Shown here in pieces: positions 1-10,257 of a DNA stretch of 64,000 bases. A program made the translations under genes and the position numbers. The DNA is from Hippopus hippopus (Eukaryota; Mollusca; Bivalvia; Cardiida; Cardiidae). Below the pieces are notes generated by a model that searched no databases, was not told the DNA's origin, and saw only the letters and a program-made list of their open reading frames with translations. Each line of letters starts with the position of its first letter. Within the stretch, counting starts at the first letter, position 1. The stretch lies in contig OX328097.1 in assembly GCA_946811185.2 (NCBI GenBank), forward strand, positions 11,788,252 to 11,852,251, written 5' to 3'.

Positions 1-400
1 CATTTCAAATCAAATAGGAAATCTGCTTTATGACATCGAAAAAAGTCGAAATTATCTAAATGTTCGGCACACTGATAATGAAAAAGGTCCACTCTATCAA
101 CGAAAAATATATAAGCCATGCGCTGGCATAAGGGGGCTTAATGCACCTGCATCTGCAAAAAGTATCGACCCATGTCAGCCTGCGCAGTCCGCGCGTTTTG
201 CTAATGTTCGATTTTGAATTCGAGCTGACCTAAACTAAGTTTCTACTAAAACCATTTCAAATCAAATAGGGAATCTGCTCTCTGATATCGAGAAGAAAAA
301 AAGTCGAAGTAATGTAAGTGTACTCTGATCATGAAAACGGTCAAATCTATCAACGCCAAATATATTAACCATGTTCTGACAAAAGGGGGCTTAATGCATC
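1..400 (+). repeat. Direct repeat, period about 251 bp
   Basis: CATTTCAAATCAAATAGG starts at 1 and at 252; similarity continues through CATGAAAA and TATCAACG into the start of A1 and A2, at roughly 80-85 percent. Confidence 0.8.
111..220 (+). mobile_element. Family A copy A1, truncated
   Basis: It starts with GCCATGCGCTGG and AAGGGGGCTTAATGCA, then the palindrome arm GTATCGACCCATGTCAGCC. The right palindrome arm is missing after GCGCG, and the 3' part fades after TTTTGCTAATG. Confidence 0.8.
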
Positions 401-620
401 TCGGTGATGCGTGATAACCAGCTAGTAATAACATAATTATGGATCCATGATATCCAGATTGTCAAACAACCGACTGAATCCTGAGGTAAACTGATCCTTT
501 GACATGCAGAATATTGACCAATAGCAAAAAGTTTCGGCCCAGGTCAGCCTGCGCGGATTGCGCAGGCTGACCTGGGTCGATACTTTTTGCAGATGCATTA
601 AGCCCCCTTTTCAGAGAGCT
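367..620 (-). mobile_element. Family A copy A2
   Basis: A nearly complete copy in reverse. The palindrome sits at about 529-596, and the end CCCCCTTTTCAGAGAGCTC has lost the terminal GGCTCAT. The DNA just before it repeats the DNA before A1. Confidence 0.87.
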
Positions 621-1110
621 CTTTTGACAGCTGAATATACAGTTCTGAAACTCCGGAACTCTGAAAAATTTTTATCCAATAGACTAGACAAAACAAACGG
701 AAGTTACGAATCAAAGATCAGAATGCACGTCCTCTGTAGTATGATCTTGATCTATGAAGTCCACAAAAAGCTATAATTTCGCAAGAAACGCTGAAAGAGT
801 CACAGGAAGCATTAGAATATCTGATCGCCAACAGACCCCATGTCGCCTCTCTCGTAATGCCGTCGATCTGCCATTTCTAAGGTTCAAAAATTCATTTGAT
901 AAGCGCAATGAATTTTATCTAGAATCAATGTGCAAGTGTTCAGTTAATACGGTAGAAATCTATAAAAATAACGGTTTTCGTTCATTCAGTCCTGTTTTTT
1001 TTTTTCACCTCATTTTTGCTTCTAGGTTGATATTTCTCCCACAGGTAGATTATAACCTATTTTTTCTATAAATATAAAGTGTATTAGAAATAAACCCAGT
1101 TATAATCTAT

Positions 1111-1604
1111 GTAAGCCATGCTCTGTGAAAAGGGGGCTTAATGCATCTGCAAAAAGCATTGACCCAGGTCAGCCTGCGCAGTCCGCGCAGGCTGACCTAG
1201 GCCGAAACTTTTTGCTTTCAGTCCATTTTCTGCATGTCAACTGATTGATTGAATGGTGTTTTACGCCGCTTTCAACATAATTTCAGTCATATCACGGCGA
1301 CAGCTCTCATACTGATGCTTTTCTAGGTTTTACCGGTACTAGGCTAGGGTCCCAAGGACACTCCCACGAAAGACCCAGTGGATCCAGTGCGGCTCGAGCC
1401 CGGTGCCTCCAGGTTACGAGTTCCACACTTTACCACTGTGCCACGCAGGACCCCTTTCTGCATGTCAAAGGAACAGTGTACTTCATGATTCAGTCGGTCA
1501 TTGGAGACAATGGGTTTTATGGATCCACAATTATGTGATGACTTGCTTGCTGTAATGGATCGCGGGGATGCATTAGGCCCCCTTTTGCCAGAACATGGCC
1601 CACA
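1111..1604 (+). mobile_element. Family A copy A3, split by a SINE
   Basis: The left part (1111-1240) ends in TTCTGCATGTCAA; the right part resumes at 1455 with the same word and runs to GAACATGGCCCACAT. Removing 1241-1454 plus one duplication restores a normal A element. Confidence 0.9.
1241..1454 (-). mobile_element. tRNA-headed SINE (type iii) inside A3
   Basis: Read on the minus strand: GGGGTCCTGCGTGGCACAG, box A-like TGGCACAGTGGTAAAG, box B-like GGGCTCGAGCC, then GCCGTGATATGACTGAAAT and the tail TTCAATCAATCAG. The target duplication TTTCTGCATGTCAA lies at 1227-1240 and 1455-1468. Confidence 0.93.
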
Positions 1605-1689
1605 TGTTTTTTTTTATGGCGAAAAATAACTGTATGATTAGAAATAAATTTGATAAAGCCGAGGTATTATGTCGATTGCGTCTTTACCC

Positions 1690-1894
1690 TTAACTCTTTC
1701 ATTGCCATTTATGACTTAGATAGCTCTCGCGGACGGTGTAGATCGAGATTAGACTGCACGTTCTGATCTTGATCTACACCGTCCTGTCTTATAATTAAAA
1801 AAGGACCAAAGTCAACCTTTAATAGCAGCAGAAACGTATTTTTAGACCTTGAAAGAAAAGCGGAATATCAAGAGCTTATGGTGAAAAGGTAAAA
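1690..1894 (+). mobile_element. Family B copy B1
   Basis: TTAACTCTTTCATTGCC start; palindrome about 1729-1785 with the loop half deleted (GCACGTTCTGATC); end ATGGTGAAAAGGTAAA. Confidence 0.8.
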
Positions 1895-1929
1895 GCGCTA
1901 GATAGATAAAATGGATTCCCTCGATCAGC

Positions 1930-2275
1930 TGGATCCGTATTCACCATCCATTCTTTTAAAGATAAATCTTTACAGTCAGAAAAAACTTGGTAGTGTGTAG
2001 AGTCTGGTCAATATTTAGTCAATATATCAGGTGTATGGGATTAAAAAAAAAAAACTCAATGGATTTGTCTTCGATTTACAACCGGAAACAACCACAGTGA
2101 TGTCTTGGATAGCCTCCAGAGAATAAAATGCATTTTCTATCCGTCTTAATCTGTGCAACCTTGCAACTGTCAGGGGCAACATTTGGCATGAATGTACGAG
2201 AATGATTATAGTTTCATAAAATAAAGATAAAATTGATTAACAAACTGGATGAAAACGAGTAAAGATGTAACTTTA
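1930..2275 (+). repeat. Family G copy G1
   Basis: Marked by TTTGTCTTCGATTTACAACC, AAAATGCATTTTCTATCC, CTGTGCAACCTTGCAACTG, ATTTGGCATGAA and GATGAAAACGAGTAAAGATG. It is the unsplit reference for the copy at 39.1-40.0 kb. Confidence 0.78.
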
Positions 2276-2282
2276 AGGACAT

Positions 2283-2433
2283 TCATAGTTTTATTCTCAA
2301 GAAATTTCTAAATTTGAAAGTAACACAAACTTTGATTAGCTAAACCAAATGGTTTAGCCAATCACAGGTTGCGTTACTTTTTAATTCCAAAATTAGACTT
2401 AAAACCCAAGAATGGTTGGTGAATACGGACCTA
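2283..2433. mobile_element. Family E fold-back copy E1
   Basis: Arms GAAAGTAACACAAACTTTG and its complement around the centre TAAACCAAATGGTTTAGCC; right end AAGAATGGTTGGTGAATAC. Confidence 0.8.
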
Positions 2434-2499
2434 GGAAAGCAAGCAAAGAGACTGCAATATCCAAGGGTTTTTTTTTTGCCAGGTATATCACAAATAGCG

Positions 2500-2575
2500 A
2501 AAATATAGATCAAAGATCAGACTACATGTTCTGTGCAGTCTATCTTGATCTACATGTCTGAATTCGTTCCTCGTT
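2500..2575. mobile_element. Family B palindrome B2, ends lost
   Basis: TAGATCAAAGATCAGACTAC pairs with GTGCAGTCTATCTTGATC. No terminal sequence is recognisable. Confidence 0.7.
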
Positions 2576-3467
2576 GAGCACAAAAACAATTTTAGTTGTG
2601 TTCAGTTCTCTAAAAATTAAACCTTCTGTTACGAAGTGCATAGAACAATGCAAAAATTGATTTAAACCTGCAAACAAGTCTACACTTAAGTAATGTTGAT
2701 TGACAAAGAGATTATTGTTTTTGAAACAGGTCTATTAATGACAGAAACTAACAATTACTCTCACCGCTTTTACCAGTATAACGATCATATCAAAGCGACA
2801 GCTCACATATTGTTGGGTTTTCTGAGTTTTATCCCGAAAAGGAACAGAATAGAACTAAGCAAAAATATTCAATACCAATCTGGTATAGATGTATATATGT
2901 TTAAGATAACACTTTACCTTCTTTTAGGGTTTTAGACCGACTATGAAGGATCCCTAAGAAGGTTCTCTTTTTCCCAAACTTTCGACCAACAGGGAAAAAC
3001 AGATTACCTGTCTTTGGAGTTTAGAAGTTTTAAAACATTTCCTAAACTTTTAAGGGTAGTTGCTTAGCCTCCCCTAACTTTCAACATCTCAACTCCTACG
3101 ATTGGCAAAGACTCTTTGCGAGGATCGATGAAAATAAATATGCGACAGGGTTCAGTCTTTTCTCAGCCTTGTGCATATAGTTCTGAGAAAAGCCAGCGGC
3201 TTTGGGAATACTGTACATGTAGTAAAAAAGAACAGGCCAAAAAGCATTGATCGCTGCTCTGGCTGCTGTGACATAGTTGACATAGCATTGAAACCGACTC
3301 TAAATCCAAACAAACAAGCATTACTTCTCCTATTGTAAACACTATTACTCCCAATAACCCTTAGAGCGCCAAATAAGCCCAACAACTATCTTCAATCTAG
3401 AAATATGACTAAATGTGCATTTTCTGTTTTTGTCCGAAAAGTTTAAGCAATGCAGAAAGTGTTGATC

Positions 3468-3590
3468 AAAGTCAAAGTGTAGATCAAAGGTCAGACTGCA
3501 CGTTGTGCAGTCTGATTTGATCTGCACTGCCTGCAAAGGCAACAGTAGTCGCCGAAGGCGCTTTAGCGATACATTTTTAGATGTTATTGC
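3468..3590. mobile_element. Family B copy B3, partial
   Basis: GTGTAGATCAAAGGTCAG pairs with CTGATTTGATCTGCAC, with a short loop. The following ATTTTTAGATG resembles the B interior. Confidence 0.72.
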
Positions 3591-3643
3591 GTACAAGGCA
3601 AGAATGTTCAGTTTCCAGTATGATTAAGAGAGACAGGAACCTT

Positions 3644-4025
3644 GGCCCGGTTTCACGAAAAAACTTAAGTCTCTTATTTTACTTAAATCTACTCCCGGGT
3701 TCTGCCTTAAGTTGAGTTCATTGTATGAGATGCATTTCAGTAACATTAACACACTATAGTGACATTCTCAAATCCTGAGCTGACAATGTGTTTCAGACTC
3801 AAGTAACGAAAATAAATGGACTTAAGTTAATCAACAGACTTAAGTCCATTATTTTGCTGAGTTGAGTCTGAAACGTTGAGTCAACTTTTGATTTGAGAAT
3901 GTTACACATGTTTGTTAATGTTAGTGAAATGCGTCTTGAAGACCTAACTCATCTTAAGTCTGAAAATGAGTCCGATAGCGGATTTTAGTAACATAAGAGA
4001 CCTAAGTTCTTTCGTGAACCGGACC
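3644..4025. mobile_element. 382-bp fold-back element
   Basis: The ends match as GGCCCGGTTTCACGAA (3644-3659) against the complement of TTCGTGAACCGGACC (4011-4025). Pairing continues imperfectly through ACTTAAGTC words to a centre near 3830 (ACTTAAGT / ACTTAAGTC). No coding sequence is seen. Confidence 0.8.
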
Positions 4026-4355
4026 CTGCGCCTTAGTATCTTCCGATTATCTGAAGCCATTCTTAAAACCAATTACGTAATAGTGCAACACAACGTAGCA
4101 TCACGTCTTCACATCTGCAGACTCAATAGACTTGCTGGCGTTTTCAGGCACTTCATGGAAGTCTGTTTTCACGGGCAATTAAGTAACTAATGTAAATATG
4201 CACCTAAGTTTCCTCTCTAAATACCCCTGAGATTACAGATGGAATGAAAAACTTTACTTTTTGTCTCTGATACATAAATAGTGCAATTACTACAGGCGAG
4301 ATGGGAACACCATTTTTTTCAAAATTTTGTGAGCCTTAGTAGCTTAGAGGCAACT
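4026..4355. other. No recognised feature
   Basis: 330 bp of plain AT-rich sequence. The open frame across it starts in the preceding fold-back and has no family features. Confidence 0.6.
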
Positions 4356-4738
4356 TAAAGGCCCAGTAGAGGCCAAACTATCAAAGCAAATGTCATAATA
4401 CATTTAAATTCAAATCATACCATTTAAAAGTGTAGAAAATATTGTGAAGATGACAGTCTGTTATTGTGTGGTCGGGCCATGTGTTAGTCGCTGGCAGAAA
4501 CATGAATTTTTAAAATCAGGCAAAAAGTAAACAAAAGACACAGCTACCTGGCAGGTTTTAACCTAGTTTTGAAATTAATTTCTCTGTCAGCAACTAACAC
4601 TTAGACCCACCGTACAATGACATATTGTCATCTTCACAATTATTTCCATATTTTTAAATGGTATGATAGAAATTTGAAATGCATTTTAACACCCGCTTTG
4701 TTTACTTTTGGCCTTTATTGTTACTTTAGTAAGGATTT
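4356..4738 (-). mobile_element. Family D copy D1
   Basis: TAAAGGCCCAGTAGAGGCC to GGCCTTTATTGTTACTTTA: imperfect inverted ends. The interior has CATACCATTTAAAAG...TTTAAATGGTATG, GTTAGTCGCTGGCAG and CAGGTTTTAACC. Confidence 0.85.
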
Positions 4739-4859
4739 TAATCTAGGTGAGGCTAGTTCGCCTCCCAGCTGCGTCAAAACTCCTTGCAAAGCCGGTGAAA
4801 GGCTTTTGGAGAGGCAGGGTTCATCCCTCTTTTAGCGTTAAAATTGCTTCTACTTTTAT

Positions 4860-4982
4860 TATGTTTGTCGGACAGCAGTCGGTAGCTTGGACAGAATGCT
4901 GTGCGCTATACTGGTAAATTTTCACAATCGGATCACATGCTGCCGTGACGGTACTGTGATACTGCTGAAAATGCCGTTTCTT
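4860..4982 (+). mobile_element. SINE 3' fragment (type i)
   Basis: GCAGTCGGTAGCTTGG, TGTGCGCTATACTGGTAAA and CTGCCGTGACGG resemble the central and tail part of type i. Weak. Confidence 0.55.
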
Positions 4983-4983
4983 A

Positions 4984-5204
4984 AATGATGTTTAACGCTG
5001 CTTTTAACATTATTTCAGTCACACCATGGCGATAGCTCTCTTATGTATGTCCTGGGTTTTATCAGTACAAGGCAAAGGCTCTGAAGTGTCTTGCCCAAGG
5101 ACACGCCTACGAAAAAAAAACCGGCCAGTGCTTCCAGTGAGACTCGAATCCATGGTCTCCAGGTTACGAGTCCTACACTTTACCACTGTGCCACGCAGGA
5201 CCCC
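4984..5204 (-). mobile_element. tRNA-headed SINE (type iii)
   Basis: Reverse copy of the same SINE: head complement CCACGCAGGACCCC at 5191-5204, box B region ACTCGAATCC, tail side TTTAACGCTGCTTTTAAC. No clean duplication was found. Confidence 0.86.
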
Positions 5205-5213
5205 TAACTGACG

Positions 5214-5340
5214 TTTAACCCTTTAGCAAGCAAGCTTGCGTTTTAACGACATTGGGGCTTTAGAAAACAACGTGGGAAAAGAAGAAAATGCTGATTACCA
5301 GCATTTTCTCCTTTTCCCACGCTGTTGTATGCTCTTTCAC
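5214..5340 (-). mobile_element. Family C copy C1, partial
   Basis: TTTAACCCTTTAGCAAGC start; palindrome about 5262-5328 with GAAGAAAATGCTGATTACC; the right end is lost. Confidence 0.75.
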
Positions 5341-5404
5341 AGCCAAATTCCATTACCTAGGTCACTTTTCATGTTTTTTTTTTTTTTAATTGACGGTTCT
5401 AAGA

Positions 5405-5561
5405 TTTTGGATCCATAAAATCTATTTTGTCAAACAACCGGCTGAATCATGAGGTAAAATGTTCCTTGGATATAGTAAAAAATTGACCGAACTGCGCAAG
5501 CTGACCTGGCTCCATACTTTTTGTAGATGCATTAAACCCCTTTTTCACAGAGCCTGACTCA
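5405..5561 (-). mobile_element. Family A copy A4, half element
   Basis: It begins inside the family at TGGATCCATAAAATC and ends TTTCACAGAGCCTGACTCA. The left palindrome arm is gone: GACCGAACTGCGCAAGCTG follows the spacer directly. Confidence 0.8.
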
Positions 5562-5638
5562 CATCTAATTGTATTTATCTGTGTTTGACAAGATTTTTTT
5601 ATTAGTGACAAAAACGCTAATTAGACACCTTTAAAAAT

Positions 5639-5906
5639 CGGCAAATCAAATCGAATTCGAGTTTAACGCCGTTTTAACAGCTTAGGTCGTATTACGGCGG
5701 TCAGTGCACCTACGCATGTGTTTCATGGCTTTCTCACACCAGTACTGACACAACTTTCTTTCAAAGTCTGCGACTATTTTCTTACATGCATCAGAGGTGA
5801 GAGGCGAATAATTGCCGGAAAGAAAGTTTGCCTCAACCGGGTATCGAACTCACAACCACCAGGTCACGAGTCCGATACGCTAACTACTGAGCTATCTGGG
5901 CGGGCT
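5639..5906 (-). mobile_element. tRNA-headed SINE (type ii)
   Basis: Complement reads GCCCGCCCAGATAGCTCAGTAG-like head, box B GTTCGATACCC, then CGCCGTAATACGACC and GGCGTTAAAC. Probable duplication CCTTTAAAAAT (5628-5638) and CCTTTAAACAT (5907-5917). Confidence 0.86.
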
Positions 5907-6137
5907 CCTTTAAACATTGTCCTGAAAACGCAGTATACATTCTGTCTCAGCCAGTAGTATGGCTGGTCTAAGAATTAGAATTAAAGAATTAAATCATGAA
6001 TGTTTCTGTGGCGTAAAAACGGTCCTAGAAAAGGTGGAGGAGTACATGAATCATATTCCTGGAGGCGTGAGGGGGGTGGTTGGAGGATATAAACTTATGT
6101 TCCGAGAACTTCGATCAATTCTTACCCTACTAAATAA

Positions 6138-6326
6138 GTTAAATATAACTTTCAAGTCTACAGTATAAACCCAAACTTTGCTATTTCAAACGTATTTTTG
6201 GGGGAAAAATGTCTCCTTATCGGACAGTGTAGATCCAAGATCAGACTGCACGTTCTGTGCAGTCTGATCTTGATCTACACTGTCCGCAAAAGGTCAGTGA
6301 ATCGCGCTTAGCAGCCTAAAGGTTTA
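6138..6326 (-). mobile_element. Family B copy B4, full length
   Basis: Reverse orientation: TCTCCTTATCGGACAGTG first, GCGCTTAGCAGCCTAAAGG last, next to TTTAA. The palindrome is at about 6222-6290; the bulged arm GATCCAAGATC comes first. Confidence 0.88.
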
Positions 6327-6605
6327 AAAGCATTTTCCCAGTTACAAACTCCATGAGTAAAACATAAAAGAGTTTCGTCGGTTCTTGTTTGAGCATAAAA
6401 CGATAGAAGTTTCAAAATCTGTATTAAAAATTTCTCAGGTCTGTCAGATTTTCGTTTTTATGTTTTTATGTTCAATAAACCGTGATACTCCGAGGAAACA
6501 TCTTCCAAATATCTGACAAAAATCTCTATATTTTATCTATTTCATTTCTTTTCATAATTGAAGTCAAATACGCGAATCTGTATCTATCAGATGTTTTTAC
6601 TGTAT

Positions 6606-6828
6606 AAACCCTTTCCCGAAAGACAAATTTTAGACTCTCCCAAACTGAATGGATCTGCAGACGATACATTCGAGAGTGGTACAAATGAACTGAAGTTCTT
6701 TGACAGCGAAGAAAACGTTGTGGGAAAAGGAGAAAATGCTGGTTACTAGCATTTTCTCCTTTTCCCACAATAAATTCAAATGCTTCATTGTTTTGGTCGT
6801 AAAACCACGCGATTCTTTGGTAACAGCT
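6606..6828 (+). mobile_element. Family C copy C2
   Basis: AACCCTTTCCCGAAAGAC to ACGCGATTCTTTGGTAAC. The palindrome ends early at CCCACAAT. Confidence 0.83.
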
Positions 6829-6844
6829 TCAGCGCCATAGGGAA

Positions 6845-7546
6845 GCCAGAGGGCTATTGCAGGCGGTATAGATCACGATAAGACTGCACGAAAGTGCAGT
6901 CTGATCTTTGATCGATACGGTCCGCTCGTTTATTTAATCCTACAAGGTAAAAAACTCTGATTTTCAGTGTATTGTATTTTTAGCTGTATAGGAAGAGGCC
7001 GAGTTTATATACACTGCTCAAAAAAAGAAAGGGAACACATGTCTTCGATTTTGATCACAAGATAATCTTTTCAGTACAGGACAATGCAAGTAATTTTCTG
7101 CTAGTAAGTTCATTCAGTCTTAACACTATAAAATCTCAGAACAGGAAACACGATTTGGTTGGCATAAAAGATGTATGAGGTATTCCTGCAAAAGCCGTCT
7201 TTTTTATATGCCACACAGGCTTTTAAGAGAACCGGATGTGTCATTTTTTCTTCCCGTTTTCTTCTTTCATATGATTCGACAGAAATATCAACAAAAGATT
7301 GGAAAAATATGACTTGTTTAACAAACGAACAAGGAACACAAATTCCTTGATTTTACTCTTAAAATGGCTTATCAGAATTTAAAATTAAACAAACATGAAA
7401 AGCATTGCCATTTTGTCTAGTAAGAATGTAAGTTGATGGATTTCGGAGCACAGAGACCGAGTGTTTAAGCAAAATGGCAGATTTGAATTTCGGTATTTAT
7501 GTGTTCCTTTAATTCTTTTGAGCAGTGTATTTAGTACTGATAGAGT
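6845..7546 (+). mobile_element. Family B copy B5, split by a mariner element
   Basis: The palindrome is at about 6862-6925 (GGCGGTATAGATCACG ... GATACGGTCCGC). The 3' part stops at GAGTTTATATA and resumes at 7528 with TATTTAGTACTGATAGAG. Confidence 0.82.
7012..7527. mobile_element. Mariner/Tc1-type non-autonomous element, 516 bp
   Basis: The ends are inverted repeats of about 30 bp beginning CACTGCTCAAAA and carrying GGAACACAT, with TA at 7010-7011 and 7528-7529. No transposase reading frame is visible inside. The flanks join into one family B copy (6860-7010 plus 7530-7546), so the element landed in an existing B element. Confidence 0.85.
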
Positions 7547-7710
7547 CAGTCATGGTACTATGTACCCAAGTTACATACATGTATATGTATGGCTGAAAAA
7601 CTGTTCCAATCGGCGTAAAATCTATATATGTCAAATAACTCAAATACCAAAAATCAAAGAAATAAAATATCGTATTCAAAGAACTTTTTTTCTCCAGAAA
7701 AGTCACACCA

Positions 7711-7785
7711 AATCGGACATTGTAGATCCAAGACGAGACTACACGGTTTGTCTGATCTGGTCAACAGAGTCCACAAAGGTGCTTT
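7711..7785 (-). mobile_element. Family B palindrome B6, decayed
   Basis: ATCGGACATTGTAGATCCAA is followed by a shortened loop (ACACGGTTTGTCTGATC). Confidence 0.65.
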
Positions 7786-7847
7786 GAATCACAAAAAGAA
7801 GCCTGGATTAAATATCCTTCAATCAATGAAATTCCGAATTTAGAGAC

Positions 7848-7907
7848 AGGTCTTATGATTGGCTGAGATCAAACGTCTCAGCCAATCAGAAGAGCTGTCT
7901 TGGATAT
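7848..7907. repeat. Isolated short palindrome
   Basis: AGACAGGTCTTATGATTGGC ... GCCAATCAGAAGAGCTGTCT, arms of about 26 bp around TCAAACG. GATTGGCTGAGA recalls the family E centre. Confidence 0.75.
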
Positions 7908-8245
7908 GTACACATGGAATTGGACAGAAAATAGCTTCGGAGAGCCGACCTTGAAACAAGAGTAAAAAAGAACGGCGTAACCTTCAGTGAATAATAACCT
8001 CTAAAAATTCAGGTAACTGTGTGATTTATTTACATCAAGAGAAAAAGAAATGCCAAAAACTCGCTGAGTGAACATAACCCTTTAAAAGATGTCGTACGAA
8101 AAAAGAACGGCTCCGTATTTTTTTTTAATCTTTTTGACAGAATACGTTTTGAAAACTCCGTGCTTTTTATAAAATTTCTGTTCTTATTACAGTTCGGACA
8201 AGTCTGAAAAGCTGCCAGTATTTTTATGTTTTAACCGAATACAAC
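7908..8245. other. No recognised feature
   Basis: AT-rich sequence between the short palindrome and A5. I see no splice-bounded coding stretch. Confidence 0.6.
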
Positions 8246-8508
8246 TGTGCCATGCTGTGGCAAAAGGGGGCTTAATGCATCTCCGTGATGCTTGATACAA
8301 AGCAAGGCATCACATTATCATAGATGCTTAAAGTCCAGTCTGTATTACTACCGCCTGAATCATGTAGTAAACTGGTCCTTGGACATGAAGAAAATTGACT
8401 AATAGCAAAAAGTTTCGGCCCAGGTCAGCCTGCGTAGACTGCTCAGGCTGACCTGGTTCGATACTTTTTGCAGATGCATTAAGCCCCCTTTTCACACAGC
8501 ATGGCTCA
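8246..8508 (-). mobile_element. Family A copy A5, full length
   Basis: Both ends are present (GCCATGCTGTGGCAAAAGG and CACACAGCATGGCTCA). The palindrome is at about 8403-8470. Confidence 0.88.
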
Positions 8509-8663
8509 AATTGTTTCGCCCATGAAAAGGGTAAGTCGCATTTGCTCCTTTTCCCGCAACATTTCCTGAAAAATTCAATGAAAATTACACAGATCGTTTG
8601 CACTATATTTCGGTAGATGTAAAACTGGTTTTAGTTGTAACGAGTCCAAGTACGTCTATACTC

Positions 8664-8960
8664 GTTTCAGGCAGTTTTCAGCCGGTTTTTAACCCATGGC
8701 ACCCTTATTAAATGAAACAATAATCATTCTTGTATCTTCATGCCAAATTTTGCTTCCGATGGCTGCAAGACTGCACATATTACGATGAATAGAAAATGCT
8801 TTTCATGTAAAAGAGGCCTTCAAAGCAATCGCTGTTGTCATTTCCGGTTTTAAATGAGGACAAATCCCTTGTGTTTTTCTATCCTTACACCATGTATATC
8901 GGTAATTTATCTATGTTTGCAAGGCTGAGCTACTCTACACACTTTCCAGTTTCAGCAGGT
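8664..8960 (-). repeat. Family G copy G3, diverged
   Basis: ATCTTCATGCCAAATTTTGC, GGCTGCAAGACTGCAC and ATAGAAAATGCTTTTCATG match the complement of G1; the 3' side shares ACACCATGTATATCGGTAA with G4. Confidence 0.68.
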
Positions 8961-9239
8961 TTTTTCTCTCTAGATGTACGGATGTATCTTAAAACATCTG
9001 TTGAGAAACGCAACAGATCTCTGGTGGTCTGTTCATGACTTTCTGCTGACAAAAATCAACCTGCAATGTTACAGAGTCGGCAATATTTACGTGTCTCTCT
9101 TCTGGCGTGCTGACTGATAACGTTCGTATCGTATAGGCATCCGCAATAAAATAGTACCATATTGTAAAATACTATAGAAGATATGTCCGTTACAATGCAT
9201 TATATCCAATAGAAGCATCTGTAGTTAAACATTTCACAG

Positions 9240-9497
9240 CAAGATTCAAGTAATAGGATACTTCTATATGTGCGTTCGTCCGTCCGTCCGTCTGTGGACA
9301 AACTTGCAGGATCTACTTCCTAAATTCAACTTTTACCATACTATCACCAGTTTAAACGACATTAAGGAAGACTTTTCGGAAAACATAATGGGAAATGGAG
9401 AAAAAAGGGTGGTAACATTTCACATAGTCAAGAGATAGAATACTTCTATAGATCTGTGCGTCCATCTGTAGACAAAATGGCAGGATCTACTCTCTAA
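9240..9497 (+). repeat. Direct repeat, two units about 180 bp apart
   Basis: AATAGGATACTTCTATA ... GGCAGGATCTACT in both (9240-9325, 9422-9497). The second is ended by B7. Confidence 0.75.
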
Positions 9498-9714
9498 TTA
9501 ACCCTTAGGCTGCTAAGCGCAACTCAAGGACCTTTTGCGGACAGTGTAGATCAAGATCAGACTGCACAGAACGTGCAGTCTGATCTTGGATCTACACTGT
9601 CCGATAAGGCGATATCTTTTCCAAAAAAAAAAATACCTTTGCAATAGCAAATTTTGGTGTTTTACTATCGGCTTGAAAGTTTCACTTTCACTTACTTACC
9701 AGGGTAAAGGTTAA
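9498..9714 (+). mobile_element. Family B copy B7, full length reference
   Basis: TTAACCCTTAGGCTGCTAAG at the left, GGGTAAAGGTTAA at the right. The palindrome is 9537-9604 (68 bp including a one-base bulge), 39 bp from the left end. It truncates the second of two direct repeats (9240-9325 and 9422-9497). Confidence 0.9.
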
Positions 9715-9738
9715 TCCTTTACCATACAACCTCGTGTT

Positions 9739-9967
9739 TTAACACTTTACCAAACTACAAAATTTTAGACTTGTCCAAATTGAAAAGCAGTTGCAGACGA
9801 CAAAATAAACGTGACTCAAAAATTGAAAATTTACTTTAGAAGAGTAGAAAACATTGTGGGAAAAGGAGAAAATGCTGGTTACCAGCATTTTCTCCTTTTC
9901 CCACAATGTTTTCAGAAGGCTTCTTCGTCTGGGTCGTAAAAACCAGGGATTGTTTGGTAAAGGGTTA
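9739..9967 (+). mobile_element. Family C copy C3, full length reference
   Basis: TTAACACTTTACCAAAC to GTTTGGTAAAGGGTTAA. The palindrome is exactly 9847-9913 (67 bp), arm GAAAACATTGTGGGAAAAGG, centre TGCTGGTTACCAGCA. Confidence 0.92.
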
Positions 9968-9969
9968 AA

Positions 9970-10129
9970 GACTCTAACGGAGACTTTTGAAAACACAATG
10001 GGAAATGGTGAAATTGCTGGTAACTAGCATTTACTCCTTTTCTCACGATGTTTTCTACCCTTTCTAAGACAGGTTCCATCATTTCAGATGAATTTTATTT
10101 GTCGTCTGCATACGCTTTCAACTTTAGCT
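9970..10129 (-). mobile_element. Family C copy C4, cut by a tRNA-like SINE
   Basis: CTAACGGAGACTTTTGAAAAC, palindrome with TGCTGGTAACTAGCA, then GTCGTCTGCATACGCTTTC; the sequence changes to the SINE near 10130. Confidence 0.82.
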
Positions 10130-10257
10130 CTTCGGCGCCTTGCCTATGCAGTGCCTTCCCCGAGGACTCCCTCACAAAACTATTGCTGCTAGTTGGGATC
10201 GAACCAGCTTTTACTAAAACCGAAATCACTCCCTTAACCACCAAGCCACGAAGGACC
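10130..10257 (-). mobile_element. tRNA-like SINE (type iv) in C4
   Basis: On the minus strand GGTCCTTCGTGGCTTGGTGG, TTAAGGGAG, then box B GGTTCGATCCC. The rest (AGGGAGTCCTCGGGGAAGGC) has no match to the other types here. Confidence 0.75.

Noticed and set aside
9537..9604. Rho-independent transcription terminators
   Set aside because: Perfect hairpins with T tracts are common here only because of the transposon families; the context is not bacterial.
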